DNA of 64,000 bases from Pseudomonadota bacterium (GTDB taxonomy: Bacteria; Pseudomonadota; Gammaproteobacteria; Burkholderiales; Rhodocyclaceae), in the NCBI GenBank assembly GCA_018241695.1, contig JAFEDH010000002.1:124001-188000 (forward strand). Reading direction: 5' to 3'. This document shows, piece by piece, positions 8,289 through 17,237 of the stretch. The first letter of the stretch is position 1; each line of letters opens with the position of its first letter. Under the pieces are notes generated by a model that searched no databases, was not told the DNA's origin, and saw only the letters and a program-made list of their open reading frames with translations. The position numbers were made by a program, and so were the translations under genes.

Positions 8289-9182
8289 ATGGAGAATCGC
8301 GCCCACGCCATTGCCGCCGGATTGTTCACTCTCCTGCTGGGGTTGGCGGTTGCGGCCATTGCGTACTGGCTGGGCGGACGTCAGGTCAACGCCACAAACG
8401 AATATGTGCTGGTCAGCAAGGCCAGTGTTTCCGGGCTGAACAATGACGCCCAGGTGCGTTACCGGGGCATCCGGGCCGGCAAGGTCAAAAATATCGGGCT
8501 GGATCCGGATGATCCGCACAATATCCTGGTGAGGATCGCGCTCGACCAGAAGATGCCCGTGACCCGGGCCACCACGGCGCGTCTTTTTGCCCAGGGGGTG
8601 ACCGGTCTTTCTTACATCATGCTGGATGATGACGGCAGCAATTCGGAACCGTTGCAAGGCAGGGATGGCGCTCCTCCCCGGATTTCCCTGCAACCCTCCA
8701 GCCTGGATACCCTGGCGCAGATCGTCGAACGCGTGGGAACGTTGCTGGACGAGAAGACGCTGGGAGATCTCAAACGCATGACCGCCAATCTGGCAACAGC
8801 CTCCGAAGGGTTGCGTGAAGTTCCCGTCGTGCTCACCCGTCTGCACGATGCGCTGAGCGACGAGAATCTCGGGCATCTGCGGCAACTTCTGACGCATCTC
8901 GAGCGTACCGCCGGCGAGGCCGCGCCACTCACCCGGGAACTGCGCGCATCACTTGCAACATTCCATGCGCTGGCCAGAAGACTGGATCAGCTGGCCGGAG
9001 AAGCGGGCGGAGAAATGACCCAGCAGACCCTGCCCCGGATGGAATCCCTGATGCGCGACATGCAACAAAGCTCGCGTCAGTTGAACCGGGTTTTGCAGGA
9101 AATCGAAAGCTCACCGCAGTCCCTGCTTTTCGGACGAACCCCACCGCCTCCCGGACCGGGTGAACCCGGCTTCTCGCCATGA
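8289..9182 (+). CDS. mlaD: MlaD-family MCE-domain protein
   Basis: A periplasmic lipid-binding MCE protein anchored by one N-terminal helix (about residues 9-28). The MCE domain (about 35-120) includes SGLNNDAQVRYRGIRAGKV and RLFAQGVTGLSYIML. A long helical tail rich in heptad-like Leu follows, ending in a Pro-rich stretch. 297 aa, longer than E. coli MlaD and more like single-MCE proteins that form extended tubes. It starts 1 nt after mlaF and overlaps the lipoprotein gene by 4 nt. Confidence 0.88.
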   Translation: MENRAHAIAAGLFTLLLGLAVAAIAYWLGGRQVNATNEYVLVSKASVSGLNNDAQVRYRGIRAGKVKNIGLDPDDPHNILVRIALDQKMPVTRATTARLFAQGVTGLSYIMLDDDGSNSEPLQGRDGAPPRISLQPSSLDTLAQIVERVGTLLDEKTLGDLKRMTANLATASEGLREVPVVLTRLHDALSDENLGHLRQLLTHLERTAGEAAPLTRELRASLATFHALARRLDQLAGEAGGEMTQQTLPRMESLMRDMQQSSRQLNRVLQEIESSPQSLLFGRTPPPPGPGEPGFSP

Positions 9183-9745
9183 AAGATTCCATGCGTCACT
9201 GCATTTTCCTGTTGGGGCTTTTCTTGGTGGCTTGCAGCACCCCCGGTGGTCGTAACCCGATGGCTGTGTACGATCTGGGGGACACGCTGGAGTCGTCTGC
9301 AACGGTCGGGTTAGGCCGGATCGAGGTTGCCACGCCCGCCTGGCTGGCGACTTCCGCCATGCAATATCGTTTGCCGGGGCAGCCGGGGCGGCGTTATGTA
9401 TTTGCCGAAAGTCGCTGGGCCGCGGCACCGGGAGAACTGCTCGAAACGGCTTTACGCCATGCGCTGGGAGTTGGCAACGGCCACTGCCGCCTGCTGCTGG
9501 AACTGGACGACTGGATTCAGGATTTTTCGACCGGCGACCAGAGTCAGGCCCGTCTGGCCTTGCGTGCGCGTCTCGTCGATGCCCGGGGTGCGCTGCTGGC
9601 CTGGCGCGCATTCACCTATGCGCCACCTGCGGGGCAGGATGCCCGATCCGGAGCGGTGGCTTACGGCCAACTGGAAAAAACACTGGCGACCGATCTGCGC
9701 GCCTGGATCACGACCGAGGCTCCACCTGACCGGTGCCGTGGCTGA
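9179..9745 (+). CDS. ABC-transporter auxiliary lipoprotein (PqiC/YmbA-like)
   Basis: An outer-membrane lipoprotein that completes the MCE transport path. The signal peptide ends in the lipobox LFLVAC (Cys near residue 19), followed by a 165-residue domain of the ABC_trans_aux type. The ATGA overlap with mlaD places it in the same operon. An alternative ATG four codons later is possible. Family assignment rests on the context and the overall pattern (YDLGD, then RIEVATPAWLATSAMQYRL). Confidence 0.78.
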   Translation: MKDSMRHCIFLLGLFLVACSTPGGRNPMAVYDLGDTLESSATVGLGRIEVATPAWLATSAMQYRLPGQPGRRYVFAESRWAAAPGELLETALRHALGVGNGHCRLLLELDDWIQDFSTGDQSQARLALRARLVDARGALLAWRAFTYAPPAGQDARSGAVAYGQLEKTLATDLRAWITTEAPPDRCRG

Positions 9746-9772
9746 ACCGGGAATCCTTGTCTTCAACCGGAG

Positions 9773-10786
9773 TCATTCGATCGCATCCACCAGCCCCCAG
9801 GCCAGAGCCTGGCGGGCATTGATCCGGCGGGCGGAGAGAGCCAGCCAGGCGGTACGCTGACGACCGATGCGGCGCGGCAGGCTGATGCATCCTCCGGCGC
9901 CGGGGATCAGCCCGAAACGGATTTCGGGTAGCTGGAAAAAACTGTCCGCTGTGGCAACCACCCGGCCGCCGAAGGCGGGCACCTCGATACCGGAGCCGAT
10001 GCAGGCGCCATGCACCCGGAAGGTGACGCGCCCGGCACAGTGCAGCAGCAGCCGCGCTGGCAGACGGACACAGCGCACGCCGTGGGCGGTGGCCGGATCG
10101 GGCGCGGTGCCGAATTCGGCGAGATCGCCGCCGGTGGAAAAGCAGTCACCGGCGCCGTCGATGGTGACATGGCGCAGGGTTTCATCCGCCGCCACCAGTG
10201 CCAGCGCCTCGCACAGGGCGTCGCGCATTTCCACCGACATGGCGTTGCGGTTCTCGGGGCGGTTGAGAGTGAGGTGCAATTCGTCGCCGTCACGAGCCAT
10301 CCGCAGGGCCGGGTCTGTATCGCCGCTAATCGAGGCAGGGCGCTGGGTGTTCCGCTGCCAGCGGGCGAATTCGGGACCGTGCTGCAAGGTGGCGTAGGCG
10401 AGGGATTCAATATCGAGGGCTGTTTCCGCGGGCAAGGATTCCGTGGCGCGCAGCACCTGCACCAGTACCATGGCGGCGAAGGGTGCGTTGCGGATGTGGG
10501 CGATGGGTGTCCGCGCTTCGGCGATACCGGTCAGACGCAGATCGCAGGCATCGAGCAAGGCGTCGTGGCGAGCCGGATCCCGGGCGAGGATGATCACCGG
10601 GCAGGGCTGCCGGGCGATCCAGTCGGTGCAGGCGGTCCGATCCACGCTGCCGAGGGTGCCATCGTCACCGTCGACCAGCAGATAGGGTGTGGAGCCGAAG
10701 GGACTGTGGTCTGCCGTGACACCGCTACGCGCCGATCCGGCCAGTTCGGCCAGCGCCGGCAGGGAGAGGGGCGGCGGCTCACTCAT
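9773..10786 (-). CDS. Crotonase-family protein with unusual domain order
   Basis: An enoyl-CoA hydratase/isomerase-like protein for a beta-oxidation type step. The crotonase body starts near residue 157. It holds the first oxyanion segment GDCFSTGGDLAEFG, the second HGACIGSGIE with E268, and LPEIRFGLIPGAGG with E288, the two acids used by hydratases. The protein stops right after GLVDAIE, so the usual 60-70 residue C-terminal helices are absent. About 150 N-terminal residues instead look like a shrunken crotonase (CPVIIL then LLDACDLRL) ending in crotonase-like C-terminal helices (residues 95-145). Overlaps the hydrolase gene by 8 nt; last gene of its operon. Confidence 0.8.
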   Translation of the reverse strand: MSEPPPLSLPALAELAGSARSGVTADHSPFGSTPYLLVDGDDGTLGSVDRTACTDWIARQPCPVIILARDPARHDALLDACDLRLTGIAEARTPIAHIRNAPFAAMVLVQVLRATESLPAETALDIESLAYATLQHGPEFARWQRNTQRPASISGDTDPALRMARDGDELHLTLNRPENRNAMSVEMRDALCEALALVAADETLRHVTIDGAGDCFSTGGDLAEFGTAPDPATAHGVRCVRLPARLLLHCAGRVTFRVHGACIGSGIEVPAFGGRVVATADSFFQLPEIRFGLIPGAGGCISLPRRIGRQRTAWLALSARRINARQALAWGLVDAIE

Positions 10787-11786
10787 TGCCGGAGCGTGGA
10801 TATTGTGCGGCTACCGTGTGGACCCAGGCGGCGAAGCGTTCGTAGAGCCGGGTGCGGGAGGGGAACAGGAAATGGCTGTGGCCGGTGGCCGGAAGCACCT
10901 GCAGGGTGAGGTCCGGGCTGCCGGCGAAGGCGGCGGGAATCTGGTGAGCGGGACCAGTGATGTCGCGATCGCCCACGGCGAGGAAAACCGGCACCCGGAT
11001 CTGCCCGGCTTCCGGCCACACATTGTCGGGCATCAGGGAATGCATGGCGGGTACCGGCAGCATCCGGTCCCGGGCGGGTTTGATGGCCTGCACGCCACGT
11101 GGATCGGCACCGGCGCCGTAGTACCAGTCACGGTTCGCTTTGTCCTCGCCTTCGGCAGCACGGGGTGGCGGCGGGGCCTCGAAGCGGGTCCGGGCCAGGC
11201 CGGGCAGGTCCGCTGGCCAGCGTGAGCGGTCCGCAGCCAGCGCGCGTTCTTCCGCAGTGAGCACTTCCGGCAGGCCACGGGTGCCAAAACCGAGCAGGGC
11301 GACGGCATGGTGACTGTCGTGGTGCGCCTGCTGGATGACGGTGAGGAGCCCGCCCATGGAATGTCCGACGCCGATACAAAACAGGGCGACGCAGGGCGGA
11401 AGACCGGGATCGAGGCGACCTTCCCGCAGTTCTTGCCGGATCTGCCGGACTGCATGATGGTTGGCGGCAGCTACGGCTTCACTGGTGAGCAGATAAAGAT
11501 CGGCGGGGCCGTCGCTGTCACCAATGCCGAGGTGATCGACGGTGGCGACGATGAAGCCGCGGGCCGCCATCTGGCGGGCGAAACTGAAGCTCTCGTCATC
11601 GCTGCCGTTCGCGGTGGACAGGTCGTAATAGCGCCGGTTCATGCTGCCGCCAGGCAGGCAGAACAGCAGGACGGAATCGGGGTTCGCCGTGCCTTCAGGG
11701 ATAAAAACGTCGACGGCGATCGAAAGGGAAGCTCCCCTCGGTTCGATGGGGCCGACATCGATGCGTCGGGTGAGTACACGGATCAT
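10779..11786 (-). CDS. Alpha/beta hydrolase
   Basis: A serine hydrolase of about 335 aa without a signal peptide, so probably cytoplasmic. The nucleophile elbow is GHSMGG. FLAVGDRDITGP and ATGHSHFLF supply the likely acid and His of the triad. The N-terminal strand FCLPGGSMNRRYYD resembles an oxyanion loop. An ATG at 11786 is chosen; a GTG at 11804 in the same frame is also possible because GGAGCG lies upstream of it. It lies between the CoA-transferase and crotonase genes, so a thioester or lactone is a fair guess for its substrate. Confidence 0.75.
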   Translation of the reverse strand: MIRVLTRRIDVGPIEPRGASLSIAVDVFIPEGTANPDSVLLFCLPGGSMNRRYYDLSTANGSDDESFSFARQMAARGFIVATVDHLGIGDSDGPADLYLLTSEAVAAANHHAVRQIRQELREGRLDPGLPPCVALFCIGVGHSMGGLLTVIQQAHHDSHHAVALLGFGTRGLPEVLTAEERALAADRSRWPADLPGLARTRFEAPPPPRAAEGEDKANRDWYYGAGADPRGVQAIKPARDRMLPVPAMHSLMPDNVWPEAGQIRVPVFLAVGDRDITGPAHQIPAAFAGSPDLTLQVLPATGHSHFLFPSRTRLYERFAAWVHTVAAQYPRSGNE

Positions 11787-11864
11787 GGCGGGTAACCGGA
11801 GCACGGTTTGAGCGCGCTCCGGGTCAGCAGGTGTGGATGGAGGAGAGTGTTTCCCGCCGGAGAA

Positions 11865-14378
11865 TCAGGCCTTCTTTTCCACGGGATCGGCCTGCCAGGG
11901 GCTGCGGAATTCGTACTGCACCTCTCCCGCGCCATAGGCCATGATGTATTTCTCGGCGCAGCCGGCGCTGATCTCTGCGTCGCTGTAGCCGAGTTCGCGC
12001 ATGATCTTGCGGGTGCTGTCGCCCACCACCAGTGGCGGACCCTGGATCACTCCCGGCGTATCGGAGAAGTTGAACATGAGGCCGAGCTGCTCCATGCGAC
12101 CGACATAGGGGTGGGTGTAGGAGACCGTGAGCTGGCGCGCCTTGCATTCGGCATCATCGTGGAAATTGACGGTGAATTCCGGGTCGGAAATTTCCACCGG
12201 AACACCGGCGCTGTCCAGCCGGGTGAAGGCTTCCCTGGCGGTCAGGCGGGCGAGGGCGGCATCGAGAATTTCGATCAGCGCCGCATCGTTCTCCAGCCGG
12301 GCTTCGGCGCTGGCAAAGCGGGGATCGGCATCGAGGCGGGCAAGATCGAGGGCGATGCACAGCTTGTCCCAGTGTTCTTCGCTGGCGAGCGTGATGCAGA
12401 GCCAGCCGTCCCGGGTTTCGTAGAGGCGGCAACCGGCGTGAAAGCCGAGCTGCATGCCATCGAGCGTCTGGCGCTTCGGGCCGCTGCCATCGGGGAAGGC
12501 GTAGGTGTAGGAAGTGTTGAGCAGGCCGGCGTTTACGATGGATGTATCGCAGAACTGGCCTTCACCGGTCTTTTCGCGGTGGTAGAGCGCCTGCGCAATG
12601 GCCACGGCGGTGAGGAAGCCGTTGCCGGTATCACCGAAAGAAGTGAGGCTCCACAGAGGCTTGCCACCCCGATACATGCCGCCATCCTCCCACTGGATGC
12701 CGGACAGGCAGGCGCCGGTCTGGTCGTTGCCGGGCGCAGTGGAGCGAGGGCCCTTGCGCTCGAAGCCGCGTGAGTGGCAGTAGATGAGGCGCGGGTTGAT
12801 TTTCTTGAGACTTGCGTAGTCGATACCGAGGCGCTCGGCGGCGTCATAGCGCATGTTGTGCTGGACCACGTCGGCCTTTTCCACCAGTTGCATGAGCACC
12901 TTCATGGCACGTGGGTCCTTCAGGTTCAGTGCGATGCTGTCCTTGCCCCGGTTGGCGGTGTAGGCGATGTGGTTGCGATGCCAGTAGGTGTCGTGAAGGG
13001 CATTGATCTTGATGACACGGGCGCCGAGGTCGGACAGCAGCTGGGTGCCGAAGGGTCCGGCGATGGCGAGGCCGAGATCGAGCACGGTGATACCTTCCAG
13101 GGGCGCCTTGAGCTTCTTGCCGGTCGTTGTGGCGGCAGGAGCGGCAGGCTGCCGGGCGAGTTCTGCGGCCAGGGCCTTGATCTCGGCGGTATGCTGGCCG
13201 GGCCTGGGCGCGGGTCCGCCCACCTTGCCGGGGGTTTTCTCCAGGTTGTAGGTCAGGCCGACATGGCGGATGGTGCCCACCTCCGGATCGCGGGTCTCGG
13301 CCACGCAGCCGTCGGCCAGCAGGGAGGGGTCGTTGAGGGCTTCTTCCGTGGGCCGCACTTCCTGCATGGTCATGCCGGCGACGTAGGCGGCGTCCACCCA
13401 TGCTTTGGCGGGGAATTTCTTCACGGCCTCGGCCAGCATGGGCTGGTAGTAGTTCATGACCAGCAGTTCCTCGCGGCCGGTGCCGAAGCGATCCGGATCA
13501 TCCTTGGCGCGCAGGTCGGGATTGGCATCGAGGGTATCACCCTCGGAGGCCTTGAGCAGGAAGCGGGGATTGGGCACCCAGTTGTGCACCCAGCGGCCAT
13601 CGGCGCATTCGAAGTGGCCCTTGGGCGAACGGGCGCCGATGATCCAGCTGTCGAACATCTCGGCGTCGGGATCTTCGACGCGCTGGCTGGTGCCGAGCAT
13701 GCCGGCGAGCATGCCCTGCATCAGGCTGGTTTCCACCCATTGTCCATGACCGGTGATTTCGCGGACCCGCAATGCGGCGGCAATGGCGGTGGAGGCACAG
13801 AAGCAGGCGCCCAGGCTGGGCCAGCGGGAAGAGGGGAAAATGGGGCCGGGACGGGGTGCACCCTGCACCATGTCGTAGTCGAGTTCCTGATCGGCAAAGG
13901 GGTCGGGGCGGCGGCTCATGTGGTTGATTGCGCCTTCGGGCCAGCCGCGCTGCTCCCAGTGGCCACCAACGCGGGCGGCTACCAGCGCGTCGTAACCGGG
14001 ACGGCCGGAATGTTTGCTGTCGCGGCCGTAGGCGGTGATGGAGCAATAGATCAGGCGCGGGTTCACGGCATGCAGGGCGTCGAAGTCGATCCCCAGTTTT
14101 CGGGTGGTGCCCGGGGCATAGCTTTCGACCAGGATGTCGCTGTGCCTGGCCAGGGTAAGGAAGGCTTCCTTGTCGGCGGGGTTCTTGAGATCCAGCGTGG
14201 CGCTCTTCTTGCCGCGATGCCAGACCTTGTAGCCGGGCTGGTTGGCGAAGGGGTCACCACCGGGTGGCTCGATCCGGATGACTTCGGCGCCGTTGTCGGC
14301 CAGCATCATCGTGGTCATGGGACCCGCGATGCCCCAGGACAGGTCAAGTACGCGCAGCTTGTTCAGTACGCCAGCCAT
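11865..14378 (-). CDS. Double-length family III CoA-transferase (two CaiB/BaiF domains)
   Basis: Moves CoA between acyl groups through an aspartyl intermediate. The 837-aa chain contains two complete CaiB/BaiF domains. The first (about 1-400) starts LRVLDLSWGIAGPMTTMMLA and carries PGYD with D130. The second (about 426-837) starts ITVLDLGLAIAGPFGTQLL and carries PGND with D552. An Ala/Pro/Lys linker (about 405-425) joins them. Both catalytic Asp are kept, so both halves may be active. The GAGGAGATC ribosome site sits just upstream of 14378. Confidence 0.88.
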   Translation of the reverse strand: MAGVLNKLRVLDLSWGIAGPMTTMMLADNGAEVIRIEPPGGDPFANQPGYKVWHRGKKSATLDLKNPADKEAFLTLARHSDILVESYAPGTTRKLGIDFDALHAVNPRLIYCSITAYGRDSKHSGRPGYDALVAARVGGHWEQRGWPEGAINHMSRRPDPFADQELDYDMVQGAPRPGPIFPSSRWPSLGACFCASTAIAAALRVREITGHGQWVETSLMQGMLAGMLGTSQRVEDPDAEMFDSWIIGARSPKGHFECADGRWVHNWVPNPRFLLKASEGDTLDANPDLRAKDDPDRFGTGREELLVMNYYQPMLAEAVKKFPAKAWVDAAYVAGMTMQEVRPTEEALNDPSLLADGCVAETRDPEVGTIRHVGLTYNLEKTPGKVGGPAPRPGQHTAEIKALAAELARQPAAPAATTTGKKLKAPLEGITVLDLGLAIAGPFGTQLLSDLGARVIKINALHDTYWHRNHIAYTANRGKDSIALNLKDPRAMKVLMQLVEKADVVQHNMRYDAAERLGIDYASLKKINPRLIYCHSRGFERKGPRSTAPGNDQTGACLSGIQWEDGGMYRGGKPLWSLTSFGDTGNGFLTAVAIAQALYHREKTGEGQFCDTSIVNAGLLNTSYTYAFPDGSGPKRQTLDGMQLGFHAGCRLYETRDGWLCITLASEEHWDKLCIALDLARLDADPRFASAEARLENDAALIEILDAALARLTAREAFTRLDSAGVPVEISDPEFTVNFHDDAECKARQLTVSYTHPYVGRMEQLGLMFNFSDTPGVIQGPPLVVGDSTRKIMRELGYSDAEISAGCAEKYIMAYGAGEVQYEFRSPWQADPVEKKA

Positions 14379-14401
14379 TGTGGTGATCTCCTCAGTGCTT
14401 T

Positions 14402-14436
14402 AAAAACTCGGGCTGCCCCGAAACCGGAGCAGCCCG
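14402..14436 (-). terminator. Rho-independent terminator after the amidohydrolase gene
   Basis: On the minus strand CGGGCTGC pairs with GCAGCCCG around a CCG/CGG inner stem and is followed by AGTTTTT. It lies between the amidohydrolase stop and the CoA-transferase start, so the latter may need its own promoter or partial read-through. Confidence 0.7.
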
Positions 14437-14486
14437 AAAAGGGGTGCGGTCGAAAAACCGCCCCCGGGGGATGATGCTATGCCTGC

Positions 14487-15569
14487 TCAGATGTGGAAAA
14501 CGCGTTCCGCGTTGGAGCGGGTGATTTTGTCCCAGTCCCGTTCGGGAACGCCGGCCAGGGCGAACTGCTTGGGCAGGCCGGCGCGTGAGTTGGGCCAGCT
14601 GGTGGCGGGATGGGGAAAGTCGGTGGACCACAGCAGGTTGTCGGCGCCCAGTTTCTCGTAGGCCACCTTGAGGCCATAGGGCTCGTACATGAAGGTGATG
14701 CCCATCTGGCGCTTGAAATACTCGCTGGGCAGCATTTTCACACCGGGGAACTGGTAGTGCTGGTCCATGCGGGTATCGAGCAGTTCCAGGTACCAGGGCA
14801 CCCAGCCCAGGCCCGGTTCGACCATCAGCACGTTCAGCTTGGGGAACTTCTCCAGAGTGCCGGTAAGAATCCAGAAGGCCATGGTTTCGGCCAGGCGCAT
14901 GGAAGGCAGGCTGGTGAAGATTCCCTTTTGCGGGGTGGGGTCGTTCACATAGACAGGGTGCAGGCTTTCCGCGACGGAGAGGTGGTTGAGGACCACCAGG
15001 CCGGTTTCCTGACAGGCGGCCCAGACTTTGTCATAGCGCTTGTCGTGGTAATAGGGCAGGCCCACTTCAATAGGGAAGGAATGGGACTGCACGCACTTGG
15101 CGCCGCGCTTGGCAAGACGCTCGACTTCGGAAACGCACAGATCGGGATCCCACAGGGGCAACTGGTAGGCAGAGAGCAGACGGCTGGGGTTGGTCTCGGC
15201 AAAGGTGGCCATTGCCGAGTTGTACACCTGGGCGGCTTCCTTCCACTTGTCACCCATGAACCGGGGATCGACTGCCGGCAGCACGGCGCCAAAGTCGGGG
15301 AACAGGACCTCGGCGAACACGCCATCGCGATCCATGGCCTTGAGACGGGCGGCAGGCTCTGACCAGCCCGGATCACGGCAGGCTTCCAGATCGATGAAAT
15401 CCTCGAGCTGGAGCTGGGGCTGGCCTTCGCGCTTGCGCTCCTGCTCGGCGGACCATTTGGCCGATGCTTCGTCCCACAGGGTTTGCAGGGCAGACGAAGC
15501 GTGTGAATACACGAATTCCTTGGTGAAGTTGACGTGGGCGTCAACAGAAAGCAGACGTTCAAGCGGCAT
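14487..15569 (-). CDS. Amidohydrolase-2 (ACMSD-like) family protein
   Basis: A TIM-barrel metal-dependent hydrolase or decarboxylase, 360 aa. The N-terminal metal motif reads D10-A-H12-V-N14, so the second His of the usual HxH is Asn. Later candidates are LNHLSVAES, MVEPGLGWVPW and the C-terminal STDFPH. The start at 15569 has GAGGAGA 7-8 nt upstream. Relatives occur beside CoA ligases in aromatic and terpenoid catabolism, where many act as decarboxylases or ring hydrolases. The substrate here is unknown. Confidence 0.8.
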   Translation of the reverse strand: MPLERLLSVDAHVNFTKEFVYSHASSALQTLWDEASAKWSAEQERKREGQPQLQLEDFIDLEACRDPGWSEPAARLKAMDRDGVFAEVLFPDFGAVLPAVDPRFMGDKWKEAAQVYNSAMATFAETNPSRLLSAYQLPLWDPDLCVSEVERLAKRGAKCVQSHSFPIEVGLPYYHDKRYDKVWAACQETGLVVLNHLSVAESLHPVYVNDPTPQKGIFTSLPSMRLAETMAFWILTGTLEKFPKLNVLMVEPGLGWVPWYLELLDTRMDQHYQFPGVKMLPSEYFKRQMGITFMYEPYGLKVAYEKLGADNLLWSTDFPHPATSWPNSRAGLPKQFALAGVPERDWDKITRSNAERVFHI

Positions 15570-15655
15570 GACGTGTCTCCTCGGTGTGATTTCGGTGTGC
15601 TTTGAATGTGGAATATTCAGGCGGTTCAATTGTCGGGCGGGGGGTGGTTCGCGTC

Positions 15656-15673
15656 TTCGTCTAGTTAGACTAC
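15656..15673. promoter_or_regulatory. Second, imperfect copy of the TTCGTCT/AGACGAA operator-like palindrome
   Basis: TTCGTCTAGTTAGACTAC matches 13 of 18 positions of the perfect palindrome at 17731-17748. It lies 87 nt upstream of the amidohydrolase start, in the 155-nt gap after the acyl-CoA synthetase. The spacing suits an operator for a leftward promoter. Confidence 0.4.
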
Positions 15674-15724
15674 CGGATACGGCTGCTCCAAGACCATTCG
15701 ACGCACCCGGTCCGGAACGCCCGG

Positions 15725-17227
15725 CTAGCGGGCCGGGAACTGCTGGCGCAGCACCCGCCGTAGCAGCTTGCCGGTTTCGTTGTAGGGCAGTTGCCCGGTG
15801 AAGTGGACCGCCGCCGGTACCCGGGAAGAACGCAGGCGGCTCCTGACCCAGTCTTGCAGCTCCGCGACACTGGGATTCTTGTGTTCCCTGAGTACGATCG
15901 CCGCAGCCACGGCCTCGCCCCACTGATCGTCGGCGATGGAGAACACGGCGGCATCGATGACGTCGGGGTGGTCCAGCAACACGTCTTCCACTTCACCAGG
16001 GGAGATGTTCTCGCCGCCGCGCACGATCACGTCGTCGTCACGTCCTTCGAGAAAGAGGTAGCCGCCGTCGTCGAGGTAGCCGCGGTCCTTGGTGGGGAAC
16101 CAGCCGTCGCTGTCGAGCTGGCTGCCCAGGCCGAGATATTCACCGGATACCTGGCCACCGCGCACGAAGATGAGGCCGGACTGGCCGGTCTCCAGCACCT
16201 TGCCCGTCTCATCCCGGATCTGCAGTTCGATGGTTTCGAGGGGTCTGCCCACGGACCCCAGGCGCTTGCGGATGGCGGGATCGCTGCTGGCGGCCGCCGC
16301 GCGGTGATCGTCGGGGCTCAGCAGGGCGATGGTGGAGCTGGTTTCGGTCAGGCCATAGGCATTGGTGAAATCCACATGGGGCCAGCGTTTGAGCGCCTTG
16401 TCGATTACCGGCAGGGGCATTTTCCCGCCACCGTAGGCGATGGCGCGCAGGGCCGGCAGCTCGGCGGCTTCGGCGCCGGTTTCGAGATGATCAATCACCC
16501 GGCCCAGCATGGTCGGTACGAGAAAGGCGTTGCTGACATGTTCTTGCCCGCACAGGCGCAGCCATTCGCGGGCATCGAAGTTGGGCAGCTGCACCATGCG
16601 CCGGCAGGCGTAGGTGGAACTGAGCACCGCCGAGATGCCGGCGATGTGATAGGGCGGCACGGTGATCAGGATGGCGTCCTCTTCCGCTGCCGCGGCGAAT
16701 TCCACCGTGCCGAGGATGTAGGACATCAGGTTTTCGTGGCGCAGCACCGCCGCCTTGGGCTTGCCCGTGGTGCCACTGGTGAACAGCTGGATGGCGACTT
16801 CCCCCGGATCGGCCGTGGCGATCAGCGGCTCGGCCACCGTATTCATGACATGGGCAGCGAAGCGGTCGGCAGGGAATACCGCAACATCCTGCGGAATCGT
16901 CAGCCGGGCGGTGTATTCGGGATCCGCGATCAGCACGGCGGGTGCGATGCGGGCCAGCAGTTCATCCAGCTCGGGCGGGGTGAGCCGGTAGTTCATCGGC
17001 ACATAGGGAATGCCGGCGAAGGCGGCGCCGAAGATGGCAACCGGCACGATGGGGCTGCTGACATCGAGCAGGCCCACATACCGGGCATTGCTGGCCTTGA
17101 AATGATGGGCTGCAGCGTGAGCGGCGGCGAGTAACTGGCCGTAGGTGAGCTGCCTGTCGCCGGATTTCACCGCCACCCGGTCGGGAAAGGTTTCCGCGGC
17201 CATTTCCAGCAGCATTGCGAGATTCAT
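15725..17227 (-). CDS. AMP-dependent acyl-CoA synthetase
   Basis: Activates a carboxylic acid to its CoA thioester with ATP. 500 aa, an ANL-family enzyme. The P-loop is TSGTTGKPKA, the A5 motif NAYGLTETSS, the A7 region FPTKDRGYLDD, the hinge GRDDDVIVRGGENISPGEVE, and the C-terminal catalytic Lys lies in YNETGKLLRR. No signal peptide. It begins 10 nt after the stop of the small unknown gene, so the two are co-expressed. The substrate is not readable, but the neighbours indicate a degradative role. Confidence 0.9.
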   Translation of the reverse strand: MNLAMLLEMAAETFPDRVAVKSGDRQLTYGQLLAAAHAAAHHFKASNARYVGLLDVSSPIVPVAIFGAAFAGIPYVPMNYRLTPPELDELLARIAPAVLIADPEYTARLTIPQDVAVFPADRFAAHVMNTVAEPLIATADPGEVAIQLFTSGTTGKPKAAVLRHENLMSYILGTVEFAAAAEEDAILITVPPYHIAGISAVLSSTYACRRMVQLPNFDAREWLRLCGQEHVSNAFLVPTMLGRVIDHLETGAEAAELPALRAIAYGGGKMPLPVIDKALKRWPHVDFTNAYGLTETSSTIALLSPDDHRAAAASSDPAIRKRLGSVGRPLETIELQIRDETGKVLETGQSGLIFVRGGQVSGEYLGLGSQLDSDGWFPTKDRGYLDDGGYLFLEGRDDDVIVRGGENISPGEVEDVLLDHPDVIDAAVFSIADDQWGEAVAAAIVLREHKNPSVAELQDWVRSRLRSSRVPAAVHFTGQLPYNETGKLLRRVLRQQFPAR

Positions 17228-17237
17228 GAAGAACGCC

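Noticed and set aside
12774..14474. 566-aa open frame on the plus strand
   Set aside because: It lies fully opposite the double CoA-transferase, is Gly/Val rich and has no recognisable domain; it is an antisense shadow in GC-rich DNA.
15791..17134. 447-aa open frame on the plus strand
   Set aside because: Antisense shadow of the acyl-CoA synthetase, whose ANL motifs are complete.
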